A stretch of 61,247 nt of DNA from JAVKSM01 sp039583705 (GCA_039583705.1 JAVKSM010000003.1:1-61247); one strand, 5' to 3'; positions 45,139 through 55,411 are shown, counted from the first letter of the stretch. Notes: generated from the sequence alone by a model not told the origin. Numbers and translations: made by a program.

Positions 45139-47700
45139 TCAGCTCGTCACCACGATCTTGCCGAGCTCGGCGGGCGAGGCGAGCAGGTCGTGGGCGGGCA
45201 GCACCCGCACCGTGTAGCCCAGCACCCCGGCGTGGGGAAGGCGCACGACGGCCTCGAAGCGCTCACCCCCGGCGTCGGGACCATCCGCCGGCCCCACGTG
45301 GGCCATCCGCATGGTGAGCGTGTCGGACAGCTCGTCGGCGTCGTCGACCCGACCGACGACGACCTGCACAGCCACCTCGTCCGGGCACAGCCCGCCCAGC
45401 TCGACACCGGCCCGCACCGTCATGGGCGCACCCAGCACCGGGGTGTCGGGGACGCCCGAAGCGTCCACCTCGACCACTCGTACCCGGCCCCACGCCGCTT
45501 CCAGCCGGGAGCGGTAGGCGGCCAGCCGGCGGGCACCGGCGAAGTCGTCGACACACACCCGGGTGGCCGACCGGGCGGCCGGCCCGTACCAGTCGTCGAC
45601 GTACTCGGCGACCATCCGCGAGGCCTGCACCTGGGGCCGCAGCGTGAACAGGGTGTGACGCACCATGTCCACCCATCGGCGCGGCACCCCGTCCTGGTCA
45701 CGCTCGTAGAACGCCGGCGCCACCTGGGTGGCCAGCAGGTCGTACAGCGCGCCGGCCTCCAGGTCGTCGCGCCGGTTCGGGTCGCTGATGCCGTCCGCGG
45801 TCGGGATCGCCCACCCGTTGCGACCGTCGTAGAACTCGTCCCACCACCCGTCGCGCACCGAGAGGTTCAACCCGCCGTTGAGGGCGGACTTCATGCCGGA
45901 CGTGCCGCACGCCTCCAGCGGGCGCAGTGGGTTGTTCAGCCACACGTCGCAGCCCCAGTACAGGAACCGGGCCATGGACATGTCGTAGTCGGGCAGGAAC
46001 ACCATGCGCCTGCGCAGCGCCGGGTCGTCGGAGAACCGCACGACCTGCTGGATCAGCGCCTTGCCGCCGTCGTCGGCCGGATGGCTCTTGCCCGCGATGA
46101 CCAGTTGCACCGGGTGCTTCGGGTCGAGCAGCAGCGCGCGCAGCCGGTCAGGGTCGCGCAGCATCAGGGTCAGCCGCTTGTAGGTGGGCACGCGCCGGGC
46201 GAAGCCCACGGTGAGCACCCCCGGGTCGAACACGTCGGCGGTCCAGCCCAGCTCCGGCGCCGAGGCGCCGCGAGCCAGCCAGGCGGCGCGCACGCGGGCC
46301 CGCACCTCCGCCACGAGCGCGGCCCGCAGCGTGCCGCGCAACTGCCAGAGCATCGCGTCGGTCACCCGCCGCCGCGGCTCCACCGACCCGGGATCGCCGT
46401 CCGGGTCGGCCTCCCCGATCAGGGCGGCCACCTCCCGGGCTGCCCATGTCGGCCCATGCACCCCGTTGGTGACCGAGCCGATCGGCACCTCGGCGACGTC
46501 GAACCCGCCCCACAGCCCAGCGAACATCTCCCGCGAGACGCACCCGTGCAGCGCCGAGACCCCGTTGGAGCGCTGCGCCAGCCGCAGCCCCATGTACGCC
46601 ATGTTGAACAGTCCGGGGTTGGCCTCGGTACCCAGCGCGAGCACCCGCGCCGGATCGACACCGGCGAGCAGGGAGTCGGTGAAATAGTGCCGCACGAGGT
46701 CCGCCGGGAACCGGTCGATCCCGGCCGGCACCGGGGTGTGGGTGGTGAAGACCGTGCCCGCCCGCACCGCCGCCAACGCCTCGTCGAAGCTCAGCCGGCG
46801 GCCACAGACCAACTCCCGGATCCGCTCCACACCGAGGAACCCGGCGTGCCCCTCGTTGGTGTGAAACACCTCCGGCTCCGGATGTCCGTACCGCGCGCAG
46901 AACGCGCGCACCGCCCGCACCCCGCCGATGCCGATGAGGATCTCCTGCCGGATCCGGTGGTCCTGGTCGCCGCCGTAGAGCCGATCGGTGATGCCGCGCA
47001 GGTCGGGATCGTTGTCCTCGATGGTGGAGTCGAGCAGCAGCAGGGGCACCCGGCCCACCGACGCGCACCAGATCCGGGCCCGCAGCTCTCGTCCGGCCGG
47101 CATCGCGACGTGCACGAGGATCCGCTCGCCGCGCTCGTCGGTGAGCAGCCGCAGCGGCAGCCCCTGGGGGTCCAGTGCCGGGTAGTGCTCAAGCTGCCAG
47201 CCGTCCAGCGACAGCGACTGGCGGAAGTAGCCCGAGCGGTACAGCAGTCCGACCCCGACCAGGGGGATACCCAGGTCACTGGCTGCCTTGAGGTGGTCAC
47301 CCGCCAGGATGCCGAGGCCGCCGGAGTAGTTCGGCAGCACCTCGGTGACACCGAACTCCATCGAGAAGTAGGCCACCGAGCCCGGCAGTGACCTGTCCAC
47401 CTCGCGGCGGTGCTGGTACCACCTCGGCCCGGACAGGTAGCGCCGCAGGTCTTCGGCCAAGGCCCGGATCCGGGCGACCGTGCCGTCGTCGGCCGCCAGC
47501 TCCTCCAGCCGTGCCGGCGCCACCTCGCCCAGCAGCCGCACCGGGTCACCGAGTGCCGTCCACTTTGCCTCGTCGATCGTGGCGAACAGGTCCTGGGTGG
47601 GCGGATGCCAGGTCCACCGCAGGTTGGTGGCCAGTTCGTGCAACGGGGCCAACGCGGTGGGCAGCTCTGCCCGGACGGTGAAGCGACGCAGTGCTCGCAT
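45139..47700 (-). CDS. glgP: Alpha-glucan (glycogen/maltodextrin) phosphorylase
   Basis: 853 aa of the GT35 type without the long N-terminal regulatory arm of animal enzymes. It begins with a DUF3417-type region (LHELATNLRWTWHPPTQDLF), then VAYFSMEFGVTEVLPNYSGG. Substrate and PLP regions are FHTNEGHAGFLGVERI, TTHTPVPAGIDRFP and the PLP Lys in EACGTSGMKSALNGGLNL. It releases glucose-1-phosphate from alpha-1,4 chains. It diverges from glgE as in M. tuberculosis Rv1328/Rv1327c. The 117 bp to the RHS gene hold no clear terminator. Confidence 0.93.
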   Translation of the reverse strand: MRALRRFTVRAELPTALAPLHELATNLRWTWHPPTQDLFATIDEAKWTALGDPVRLLGEVAPARLEELAADDGTVARIRALAEDLRRYLSGPRWYQHRREVDRSLPGSVAYFSMEFGVTEVLPNYSGGLGILAGDHLKAASDLGIPLVGVGLLYRSGYFRQSLSLDGWQLEHYPALDPQGLPLRLLTDERGERILVHVAMPAGRELRARIWCASVGRVPLLLLDSTIEDNDPDLRGITDRLYGGDQDHRIRQEILIGIGGVRAVRAFCARYGHPEPEVFHTNEGHAGFLGVERIRELVCGRRLSFDEALAAVRAGTVFTTHTPVPAGIDRFPADLVRHYFTDSLLAGVDPARVLALGTEANPGLFNMAYMGLRLAQRSNGVSALHGCVSREMFAGLWGGFDVAEVPIGSVTNGVHGPTWAAREVAALIGEADPDGDPGSVEPRRRVTDAMLWQLRGTLRAALVAEVRARVRAAWLARGASAPELGWTADVFDPGVLTVGFARRVPTYKRLTLMLRDPDRLRALLLDPKHPVQLVIAGKSHPADDGGKALIQQVVRFSDDPALRRRMVFLPDYDMSMARFLYWGCDVWLNNPLRPLEACGTSGMKSALNGGLNLSVRDGWWDEFYDGRNGWAIPTADGISDPNRRDDLEAGALYDLLATQVAPAFYERDQDGVPRRWVDMVRHTLFTLRPQVQASRMVAEYVDDWYGPAARSATRVCVDDFAGARRLAAYRSRLEAAWGRVRVVEVDASGVPDTPVLGAPMTVRAGVELGGLCPDEVAVQVVVGRVDDADELSDTLTMRMAHVGPADGPDAGGERFEAVVRLPHAGVLGYTVRVLPAHDLLASPAELGKIVVTS

Positions 47701-47847
47701 GGGCGAGCAGGGTACGTGATCGTGTGTTGGGCGCTGACGGGCTCAGTCCGCCCGACGACGACTACCTCGCCCGTCGCAACGGGTACTCCTTCCACATGCC
47801 CCGTGACGCCACGTCGGCGGCCCGGGCGGCCGGGTGCGGCACCGCCT

Positions 47848-47934
47848 GGTCAGCGCCCGGATCGGCGCCCCGGGCAGGCTGGCATCGCCCCGGTCAGCGC
47901 TCAGACCGGCTGCCCGGGCAGACTGGCGGTACGG
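47848..47934. repeat. Imperfect 44-bp direct repeat in the glgP-glgE promoter region
   Basis: Two adjacent copies start GGTCAGCGC (47848 and 47892) and share the pattern GGTCAGCGCYC-N6-CGGC-CCGGGCAG-CTGGC. They fill the centre of the 256-bp divergent intergenic region, where a shared regulator could bind twice. The rest of 47701-47956 shows only the GGGAGGGG ribosome site of glgE. Confidence 0.6.
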
Positions 47935-47956
47935 AGTCGAGCGGGAGGGGACACCA

Positions 47957-49948
47957 GTGGTCGGCCGGCAACCTGTGACGGGACGCATCGCCATCGACGA
48001 CGTGTCGCCGGTGGTCGGCTGCGGCCGCTACCCCGGCAAGGCCGTCGTCGGCGAGACCGTGCCGATCGCGGCCACGGTCTGGCGGGAGGGCCACGACGCT
48101 GTCGGGGCCAGCGTCGTGCTCAAGCGGCGCGGGGAGTCCGGCCGGGGCAGAAGTGTCCGGATGCGGCCGGTCGGGGTCGACTCGGACCGCTTCGCCGCCG
48201 ACGTGGTGCCCGAGGCTGAGGGGTTCTGGACCTTCCGGATAGAGGCGTGGAGCGACCCGTGGTCGAGCTGGCGGCACGCCGTGGTGGTCAAGCGCGCCGC
48301 CGGGCAGGACGCCGAGGAGCTGGCCAACGACCTGGAGACCGGGGCGCGGCTGCTGGAGCGGGTGGTCCGCCGGCCAGGCGCCCGTGCCACCCGAGCAGTC
48401 GTCGCCGCCGCTGCGGAAGCGCTGCGCGACGCCGGGGCGCCCCTCGCCCAGCGGCTGGCGCCCGCGCTGTCCGAGGCGGTGACCGCGGTGATGACCGGGG
48501 AGCCGGTCCGCGAGCTGATCACGCCGAGCCGTGAGTACGACATCTGGGTGGACCGGCCGCTGGCGCGTTTCGGAGCGTGGTACGAGTTCTTCCCCCGGTC
48601 GACCGGCGGCCGGGACGCCGCCGGTCGACCGGTGCACGGCACGTTCGCCACCGCGGCGAAGGAGCTGGAGCGGGTGGCGGCGATGGGCTTCGACGTCGCC
48701 TACCTGCCGCCGATCCACCCCATCGGCCACGTCAACCGCAAGGGCCCCAACAACACGCTCGGGGCCAGCCCGACCGACGTCGGCTCGCCGTGGGCGATCG
48801 GCTCGGCCGAAGGCGGCCACGACGCCGTGCACCCGCTGCTGGGCACGCTGGAGGACTTCGACTCCTTCGTGGCGCGGGCACATGAGCTCGGCTTGGAGGT
48901 CGCGCTGGACCTCGCCCTGCAGTGCGCTCCGGACCACCCCTGGGCCACCGAGCACCCGGAGTGGTTCACGACGCGCCCCGACGGCACGATCGCCTACGCG
49001 GAGAACCCTCCCAAGCGCTACCAGGACATCTACCCGGTCAACTTCGACAACGACCGCGCCGGCAGCTACACCGAGGTGCTCCGCGTGGTGCTGCACTGGG
49101 TCGAACACGGGGTACGGATCTTCCGCGTGGACAACCCGCACACCAAGCCGCCGGACTTCTGGGAGTGGCTGATCTGGGAGGTCAAGGCACGCCACCCGGA
49201 CGTGCTGTTCCTCGCCGAGGCGTTCACCCGCCCGGCCCGGCTCTACGGGCTGGCCCGGCTCGGCTTCACCCAGTCCTACACCTACTTCACGTGGCGCACC
49301 GGCAAGGCTGAGCTTGTCGACTACCTCGTCGAGCTCGTCGAGCGCGCAGCCGAGCTGCGACCCAACTTCTTCGTCAACACTCCGGACATCCTCCACGAGT
49401 CGCTGCAGCACGGCGGGCCGGGGATGTTCGCGCTGCGGGCGGCGCTGGCGGCCACGTCGTCGCCGTCCTGGGGCGTGTACTCGGGTTACGAGCTCTACGA
49501 GCACCAGCCGGTGCGGGCGGGCAGCGAGGAGTACCTGGACTCCGAGAAGTACCAGTTGCGCCCGCGGGACTTCGACGCGGCGCTGGCGGCGGCCCGCTCG
49601 CTGCAGCCCTGGATCGCCCGGCTCAACGAGATCCGCCGGGCGCACCCCGCGCTCGCGCAACTGCGCACGCTGCGCTTCCACTACGTCGACAACGACGCGC
49701 TGCTCGCCTATTCCAAGACTGACCCGGCGACCGGCGACACCGTGATCTGCGTGGTGAACCTCGATCCGTTCGACCCCCAGCAGGGCACCCTGTGGCTGGA
49801 CCTGCCGGCGCTCGGCATGGCTTGGTCGGAGCGGTTCACCGGGTACGACGAGGTGAGCGGGGAGTCGTGGGACTGGGGCCAGTCGAACTGGGTGCGCCTG
49901 GAACCGCGGCGAGCGGTGTGCCACATCGTCTCGGTGCAGCGGCAATGA
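47957..49948 (+). CDS. glgE: Alpha-1,4-glucan:maltose-1-phosphate maltosyltransferase
   Basis: 663 aa from GTG 47957 (GGGAGGGG, 6-base spacing). GH13 subfamily 3 enzyme that extends alpha-glucan with maltose-1-phosphate. N-terminal beta domain, helical insert, then FGAWYEFFPRSTGGRDAAG. Catalytic Asp in VRIFRVDNPHTKPPDFWEW, acid Glu in VLFLAEAFTRPARLYG, and the substrate region FFVNTPDILHESLQ. The stop overlaps treS (ATGA). It is the first gene of glgE-treS-mak, and the product of maltokinase is its substrate. Confidence 0.96.
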   Translation: MVGRQPVTGRIAIDDVSPVVGCGRYPGKAVVGETVPIAATVWREGHDAVGASVVLKRRGESGRGRSVRMRPVGVDSDRFAADVVPEAEGFWTFRIEAWSDPWSSWRHAVVVKRAAGQDAEELANDLETGARLLERVVRRPGARATRAVVAAAAEALRDAGAPLAQRLAPALSEAVTAVMTGEPVRELITPSREYDIWVDRPLARFGAWYEFFPRSTGGRDAAGRPVHGTFATAAKELERVAAMGFDVAYLPPIHPIGHVNRKGPNNTLGASPTDVGSPWAIGSAEGGHDAVHPLLGTLEDFDSFVARAHELGLEVALDLALQCAPDHPWATEHPEWFTTRPDGTIAYAENPPKRYQDIYPVNFDNDRAGSYTEVLRVVLHWVEHGVRIFRVDNPHTKPPDFWEWLIWEVKARHPDVLFLAEAFTRPARLYGLARLGFTQSYTYFTWRTGKAELVDYLVELVERAAELRPNFFVNTPDILHESLQHGGPGMFALRAALAATSSPSWGVYSGYELYEHQPVRAGSEEYLDSEKYQLRPRDFDAALAAARSLQPWIARLNEIRRAHPALAQLRTLRFHYVDNDALLAYSKTDPATGDTVICVVNLDPFDPQQGTLWLDLPALGMAWSERFTGYDEVSGESWDWGQSNWVRLEPRRAVCHIVSVQRQ

Positions 49949-51684
49949 GCGAGCAAGTCGCGCCCGGCATGGTGCCCGAGGCGAGTGCGGAGTCCTTCGG
50001 GCAGGCCCGTGAGCTGCGCGTGGAACCTGAGTGGTTCAAACGCGCCGTGTTCTACGAGGTCCTCGTGCGCGCCTTCTTCGACTCCAACCGGGACGGCTTC
50101 GGCGACCTGCTCGGGCTGACCGAGAAGCTCGACTACCTGCAGTGGCTGGGCGTCGACTGCCTGTGGCTGCCGCCGTTCTACGACTCGCCGCTGCGCGACG
50201 GCGGCTACGACATCCGCGACTTCCGGGCGGTGCTGCCGGAGTTCGGCACCGTGGACGACTTCGTACACTTCCTCGACCGGGCGCACGAGCGCGGCATACG
50301 GGTGATCACCGACCTGGTCGTGAACCACACCTCCGACGCCCACCCGTGGTTCCAGGACTCCCGGCGCACCCCGGACGGGCCGTACGGCGACTTCTACGTC
50401 TGGTCCGACGACGACACCCGCTATCCGGGCGCCCGGATCATCTTCGTCGACACCGAGACCTCCAACTGGACCTACGACCCGGTCCGAGGACAGTTCTACT
50501 GGCACCGCTTCTTCTCCCACCAGCCCGACCTGAACTACGACAACCCGGCCGTGCAGGACGCGATGCTCGACGTGCTGCGGTTCTGGTTGGACCTGGGGAT
50601 CGACGGCTTCCGCCTGGATGCCGTGCCCTACCTGTTCGAGCGGGAGCAGACCAACTGCGAGAACCTGCCGGAGACCCATGCGTTCCTCCGGCGCTGCCGC
50701 AAGGTCGTCGACGACGAGTACCCCGGCCGGGTGCTGCTCGCCGAGGCGAACCAGTGGCCTACCGACGTTGTCGAGTACTTCGGCGACCCGGGCACCGGCG
50801 GCGACGAGTGCCACATGGCCTTCCATTTTCCGCTCATGCCGCGAATCTTCATGGCGGTCCGCCGGGAGTCCCGCTTCCCGATATCGGAGATCCTGGCGCA
50901 GACCCCATCGATCCCGAGCGGCTGTCAGTGGGGGATCTTCCTGCGCAACCACGACGAGCTCACCCTCGAGATGGTCTCCGACGAGGATCGGGACTACATG
51001 TACGCCGAGTACGCCAAAGATCCCCGGATGAAGGCGAACATCGGCATCCGACGACGCCTCGCCCCGCTGCTGGACAACGACCGCAACCAGCTCCAGCTGT
51101 TCACCGCGCTGCTGCTCTCACTGCCCGGCTCGCCGGTGCTCTACTACGGCGACGAGATCGGCATGGGGGACAACATCTGGCAGGGCGACCGCGATGCCGT
51201 CCGCAGCCCCATGCAGTGGACACCGGACCGCAACGCCGGGTTCTCCGCCTGCGACCCCGGCCGGCTCTACCTGCCGGTCATCATGGACCCGCTCTACGGC
51301 TACCAGACGGTCAACGTCGAGGCGCAGATCAACAGCACGACCTCGCTGCTGCACTGGAACCGACGGATGATCGAGATTCGCAGGCAGCACGCCGCGTTCG
51401 GCCTCGGTGGCTTCCGCGAGCTCGGCGCCTCCAACCCGAGTGTGCTGGCCTACGTCCGGGAGCACCGCGAGCCGGATGGCGGCAGCGACGTCGTGCTGTG
51501 CGTGAACAACATGTCCCGGTTCCCGCAACCGGTGGAGCTCGACCTGTCCGCCTGGCGCGGCTCCGCTCCCGTGGAGCTGACCGGAGGCGTGCCGTTCCCG
51601 CGGATCGGTGAGCTGCCCTACCTGCTCACCCTGCCCGGTCACGGCTTCTACTGGTTCGCCATCCCGGCGCGGGAGCAGATGTGA
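49945..51684 (+). CDS. treS: Trehalose synthase (maltose-trehalose isomerase)
   Basis: 579 aa from ATG 49945, overlapping the glgE stop. GH13 enzyme interconverting trehalose and maltose. Starts EPEWFKRAVFYEVLVRAFFD. Nucleophile Asp in IDGFRLDAVPYLFERE, Glu in VLLAEANQWPTDVVEYF, transition-state Asp in FLRNHDELTLEMVSDEDRD. No fused maltokinase domain; that activity is encoded by the next gene, overlapping by GTGA. It supplies maltose from trehalose to the GlgE pathway. Confidence 0.95.
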   Translation: MSEQVAPGMVPEASAESFGQARELRVEPEWFKRAVFYEVLVRAFFDSNRDGFGDLLGLTEKLDYLQWLGVDCLWLPPFYDSPLRDGGYDIRDFRAVLPEFGTVDDFVHFLDRAHERGIRVITDLVVNHTSDAHPWFQDSRRTPDGPYGDFYVWSDDDTRYPGARIIFVDTETSNWTYDPVRGQFYWHRFFSHQPDLNYDNPAVQDAMLDVLRFWLDLGIDGFRLDAVPYLFEREQTNCENLPETHAFLRRCRKVVDDEYPGRVLLAEANQWPTDVVEYFGDPGTGGDECHMAFHFPLMPRIFMAVRRESRFPISEILAQTPSIPSGCQWGIFLRNHDELTLEMVSDEDRDYMYAEYAKDPRMKANIGIRRRLAPLLDNDRNQLQLFTALLLSLPGSPVLYYGDEIGMGDNIWQGDRDAVRSPMQWTPDRNAGFSACDPGRLYLPVIMDPLYGYQTVNVEAQINSTTSLLHWNRRMIEIRRQHAAFGLGGFRELGASNPSVLAYVREHREPDGGSDVVLCVNNMSRFPQPVELDLSAWRGSAPVELTGGVPFPRIGELPYLLTLPGHGFYWFAIPAREQM

Positions 51685-53048
51685 CCGCGGTTCCGGACCG
51701 GCTGGCCGACTGGCTTCCGGCTCAGCGCTGGTTCGCCGCGAAAGGGCGTGCGATCGCCGCCGTGCACGTCGCCCAGTCGGTGACGCTCGCCGACGACCAG
51801 CCGCGCTGCGAGCACATCGTGCTGCGCGTGGAGTTCGTCGACGGAGGGTCACCGCAGCACTACCAGTTGTTGCTCGGCCGTCGTGGCGACCTGCCGCCGG
51901 AGCTGCAGCACGCCACGATCGGCGCGGTGGACGGCGAGGTCGGCTACGACGGGCTGTGGGATCCGAAGCTGACCCGGATCCTGCTCGACCTGCTCGCCCG
52001 GGGACAGCAGGTCGGTCCGCTGCGGTTCGTGCCCGAGCCCGGGGCGGAGCTGCCGCAGGACGTGCCGGGCCGCATGATGAGCGCCGAGCAGTCCAACAGT
52101 TGCGTGGTCTACGGGGATCAGGCCATCCTCAAGCTGTTCCGCCGGATGACCCCCGGCCTCAACCCCGACCTGGAGCTGCACCGGGCGTTGCGGAAGGTGG
52201 GATGCAGCCACGTCGCGCAGTTGCTGGCCGCCGTCGAGGGCCACCTGGAGGGCGAGCCCGCCTCGTTCGGGATCATGCAGGAGTATGCCGCCAACTCCGC
52301 GGAGGGCTGGACGATGGCGCTGGTCAGCGTCCGTGACCTGCTGGCGGAGGCGGACCTGCGGGCCGACGAGGTCGGCGGTGACTTCGCCGGCGAGGCCTGC
52401 CGGCTCGGCGAGGCGGTGGCTGCGGTGCACGCGGACCTGGCCACCGCACTCGGGGTGTCCACACTGGACTCCGAGGGTCTGGCCGCCCTGTCGGGCGGGA
52501 TGACCCGCCGGCTGGACGAGGCGCTGCCGGTCGTACCGGAGCTGGCCGAGGTCGAGCCCGCGCTGCGCTCGGCCTTCCACGCGGTCGCGGCCGTACGGCC
52601 CGGGGTGAGCGTGCAGCGGGTGCACGGCGACCTGCACCTCGGTCAGGAGCTGCGCACCCCGACCGGTTGGCTGCTCATCGACTTCGAGGGTGAGCCTGCC
52701 AAGCCCCTGGTGGAGCGAAGGGCGCCCGACTCGCCGCTGCGCGACGTCGCCGCGATGCTCCGCTCGTTCGACTATGCCGCCTACCACCAGCTCGCCGAAT
52801 GGCAGCACGACATGAGCGGCCCCGACGGGCAGTTGGAGCACCGTGCCGAGGAGTGGGCGGTGCGCAACCGGGATGCGTTCTGCGGCGGTTACGGCGGGGT
52901 GGCCGGCGCCGACCCGCGCAGCTCCGAGGTGCTGCTGCGTGCCTACGAGCTGGACAAGGCGGTCTACGAAACGGTGTACGAGACCCGTAACCGCCCCTCC
53001 TGGGCCGAGATACCGTTGCGTTCGCTGCGCCGCCTCGCCGCGAGCTGA
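51681..53048 (+). CDS. mak: Maltokinase
   Basis: 455 aa, GTG 51681 overlapping the treS stop. Phosphorylates maltose to maltose-1-phosphate with ATP. The N-terminal cap (LADWLPAQRWFAAKGRAIAA) is typical of actinobacterial Pep2/Mak. The kinase fold has ILKLFRRMTPGLNPDLELHR, the catalytic loop VHGDLHLGQELRTPTGW and the metal Asp in LLIDFEGEPAKPL. The downstream 92 bp carry a possible promoter-like TAACCT, so glgB may also be expressed separately. Confidence 0.93.
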   Translation: MTAVPDRLADWLPAQRWFAAKGRAIAAVHVAQSVTLADDQPRCEHIVLRVEFVDGGSPQHYQLLLGRRGDLPPELQHATIGAVDGEVGYDGLWDPKLTRILLDLLARGQQVGPLRFVPEPGAELPQDVPGRMMSAEQSNSCVVYGDQAILKLFRRMTPGLNPDLELHRALRKVGCSHVAQLLAAVEGHLEGEPASFGIMQEYAANSAEGWTMALVSVRDLLAEADLRADEVGGDFAGEACRLGEAVAAVHADLATALGVSTLDSEGLAALSGGMTRRLDEALPVVPELAEVEPALRSAFHAVAAVRPGVSVQRVHGDLHLGQELRTPTGWLLIDFEGEPAKPLVERRAPDSPLRDVAAMLRSFDYAAYHQLAEWQHDMSGPDGQLEHRAEEWAVRNRDAFCGGYGGVAGADPRSSEVLLRAYELDKAVYETVYETRNRPSWAEIPLRSLRRLAAS

Positions 53049-53140
53049 CTCCTTGCGGGCCACCCGCACCCACTGTCCCCGGCTACCCCGCGCGGCACGA
53101 CGTTCTGCCGGGGTCGGAGCCGTTCGTTAACCTCAGGCAG

Positions 53141-55354
53141 ATGGATCGCGACCAGCTCGCCGCGCCCGCAGCCTGCGCGCCCGACCACGCCGAGGTCGAA
53201 CGGCTGTTCTCCGGCGCCCACCACGATCCGCACGCCGTGCTCGGCGCCCACCCGCACCCCGAGGGCATGGTGATCCGGGCACTCCGTCCGGGTGCCGACG
53301 GGGTGGAGGTGGTCCGCGAGGGACGGCGCTACCCGCTGCGACGGGTGCACGACGCCGGGCTGTTCTCCGGGGTGGTGCCGGGTCCCTCGGGCGACTATCG
53401 GCTGAGCGTGCGGTACGGCGGGGCCGAGGTGGTGACCGACGACCCCTACCGCTGGTTCCCGACCCTCGGGGAGCTGGACCTGCACCTCATCGGCCAGGGC
53501 CGCCACGAGCGGCTCTGGGAGGTGCTCGGGGCGCACCCACGCAGCTATTCGACGCCGGGCGGGGTGGTCACCGGCATCTCCTTCGCGGTATGGGCACCCA
53601 ACGCGCACGGTGTCCGGGTGTGCGGCGACTTCGACGGCTGGAGTGGGGTCGCCACGCCACTGCGCTCGCTCGGCGGCACCGGCATCTGGGAGGTGTTCCT
53701 GCCGGGCGTGGGCGTCGGCACCCGCTACAAGTTCCGGCTGCTGAGCCCGGACGGCACCTGGCGGGAGAAGGCCGACCCCATGGCATTCCAGGCCGAGGTG
53801 CCGCCGGCGACCGCGTCAGTGGTCACCGAAAGCCGCCACACCTGGCAGGACGGGGAGTGGATGACGCAGCGGGGCACCACCGACCCCACCGCGATCCCGA
53901 TGAGTATCTACGAGGTGCACCTGGGCTCCTGGCGGCAGGGCCTGCGCTACCCCGAGCTCGCCGAGCAGCTCATCGCGCACCTGGGTGACACCGGTTTCAC
54001 CCACGTCGAGCTGCTCCCGGCGGCCGAGCACCCTTTCGGTGGCTCCTGGGGCTACCAGGTCAGCTCCTACTACGCGCCCACCGCCCGCTACGGCTCGCCC
54101 GACGACTTCCGGGCGTTCGTGGACACCCTGCACCGCGCCGGTGTCGGCGTGATCGTCGACTGGGTTCCCGCGCACTTCCCGCGCGACGACTGGGCGCTGG
54201 CCCGCTTCGACGGCCGGGCCTGCTACGAGCACACCGACCCACGGCGCGGCGAGCAGCCCGACTGGGGCACCCTGGTTTTCGACTTCGGCCGGCCCGAGGT
54301 ACGCAACTTCCTCGTCGCCAACGCGCTGTACTGGCTGGAGGAGTTCCACGTCGACGGGCTGCGGGTGGACGCGGTGGCCTCGATGCTCTACCTCGACTAC
54401 TCCCGCGGCCCCGGCCAGTGGGCCCCGAACGTCCACGGTGGACGGGAGAACCTCGACGCCGTGAGCTTCCTGCAGGAGGTCAACGCCACCGTCTACAAGC
54501 GGCACCCTGGCATCGTGACGATCGCCGAGGAGTCCACGGCATGGCCGGGCGTCACCCGCCCGACCCACCTGGGCGGCCTGGGTTTCGGCTTCAAGTGGAA
54601 CATGGGCTGGATGCACGACACCCTGCGCTACCTCGGGCGGGATCCGGTGTACCGGGGCTGGCACCACAACGAGATGACCTTCTCGATGATGTACGCCTGG
54701 AGCGAGAACTTCGTGCTGCCGCTCTCCCACGACGAGGTCGTCCACGGCAAGGGCTCGCTGTGGGCACGGATGCCGGGCGACGACTGGAACAAGGCCGCCG
54801 GGCTGCGGGCGCTGCTGGCCTACATGTGGGCACACCCCGGCAAGCAGCTCCTCTTCATGGGTGCCGAGTTGGGCCAGGTGCGGGAGTGGTCGGAGTCCGG
54901 GTCGCTGGACTGGGAGCTGCTCTCCGACCCGTTGCACGCCGGCATCCGCGCGCTGGTGGGCGACCTCAACCGCGCCTACCGCGCCCACCCCGCGCTCTAC
55001 AGTCAGGACGCCACACCGCGGGGCTTCGAGTGGATCGACGCGAACGACGCGGTCGACAACGTGGTGTCGTTCCTGCGCTGGGGATCCGACGGCTCGGTCC
55101 TCGCCTGCCTGGCGAACTTCGCAGGCCTGCCGCACGAGGGCTACCGGGTCGGGCTGCCGCGCACCGGAACCTGGCGCGAGGTGGTCAACACCGATGCCGG
55201 GTCCTACGGCGGCTCCGGGGTGGGGAACCTCGGCGCGGTGGTGGCCGAGCCGCAGAGCTGGCACGGCCGGCCGGCCTCCGCGGCGCTGCGACTGCCCCCG
55301 GCCGGCGTGCTCTGGCTGGTACACGACCCGTGGGCATTCTCCGCGTCGTCATGA
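53141..55354 (+). CDS. glgB: 1,4-alpha-glucan branching enzyme
   Basis: 737 aa. Introduces alpha-1,6 branches. Two N-terminal beta domains: a first glgB-type module (DPHAVLGAHPHPEGMVIRAL) and a CBM48 module (GVRVCGDFDGWSGVATPLR). The GH13 barrel has VELLPAAEHPFGGSWGYQVS, the nucleophile Asp in VDGLRVDAVASMLYLDYSR, Glu in IVTIAEESTAWPGVTRP and Asp in LPLSHDEVVHGKGSLWARM. It completes the trehalose-to-glucan route with treS, mak and glgE. It converges with the thioredoxin-like gene. Confidence 0.96.
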   Translation: MDRDQLAAPAACAPDHAEVERLFSGAHHDPHAVLGAHPHPEGMVIRALRPGADGVEVVREGRRYPLRRVHDAGLFSGVVPGPSGDYRLSVRYGGAEVVTDDPYRWFPTLGELDLHLIGQGRHERLWEVLGAHPRSYSTPGGVVTGISFAVWAPNAHGVRVCGDFDGWSGVATPLRSLGGTGIWEVFLPGVGVGTRYKFRLLSPDGTWREKADPMAFQAEVPPATASVVTESRHTWQDGEWMTQRGTTDPTAIPMSIYEVHLGSWRQGLRYPELAEQLIAHLGDTGFTHVELLPAAEHPFGGSWGYQVSSYYAPTARYGSPDDFRAFVDTLHRAGVGVIVDWVPAHFPRDDWALARFDGRACYEHTDPRRGEQPDWGTLVFDFGRPEVRNFLVANALYWLEEFHVDGLRVDAVASMLYLDYSRGPGQWAPNVHGGRENLDAVSFLQEVNATVYKRHPGIVTIAEESTAWPGVTRPTHLGGLGFGFKWNMGWMHDTLRYLGRDPVYRGWHHNEMTFSMMYAWSENFVLPLSHDEVVHGKGSLWARMPGDDWNKAAGLRALLAYMWAHPGKQLLFMGAELGQVREWSESGSLDWELLSDPLHAGIRALVGDLNRAYRAHPALYSQDATPRGFEWIDANDAVDNVVSFLRWGSDGSVLACLANFAGLPHEGYRVGLPRTGTWREVVNTDAGSYGGSGVGNLGAVVAEPQSWHGRPASAALRLPPAGVLWLVHDPWAFSASS

Positions 55355-55411
55355 CAGCACATCCCGTGACAATGCCGTAGCGGTATCGCCCGCGGGGAGA
55401 GCCCGAACCCC

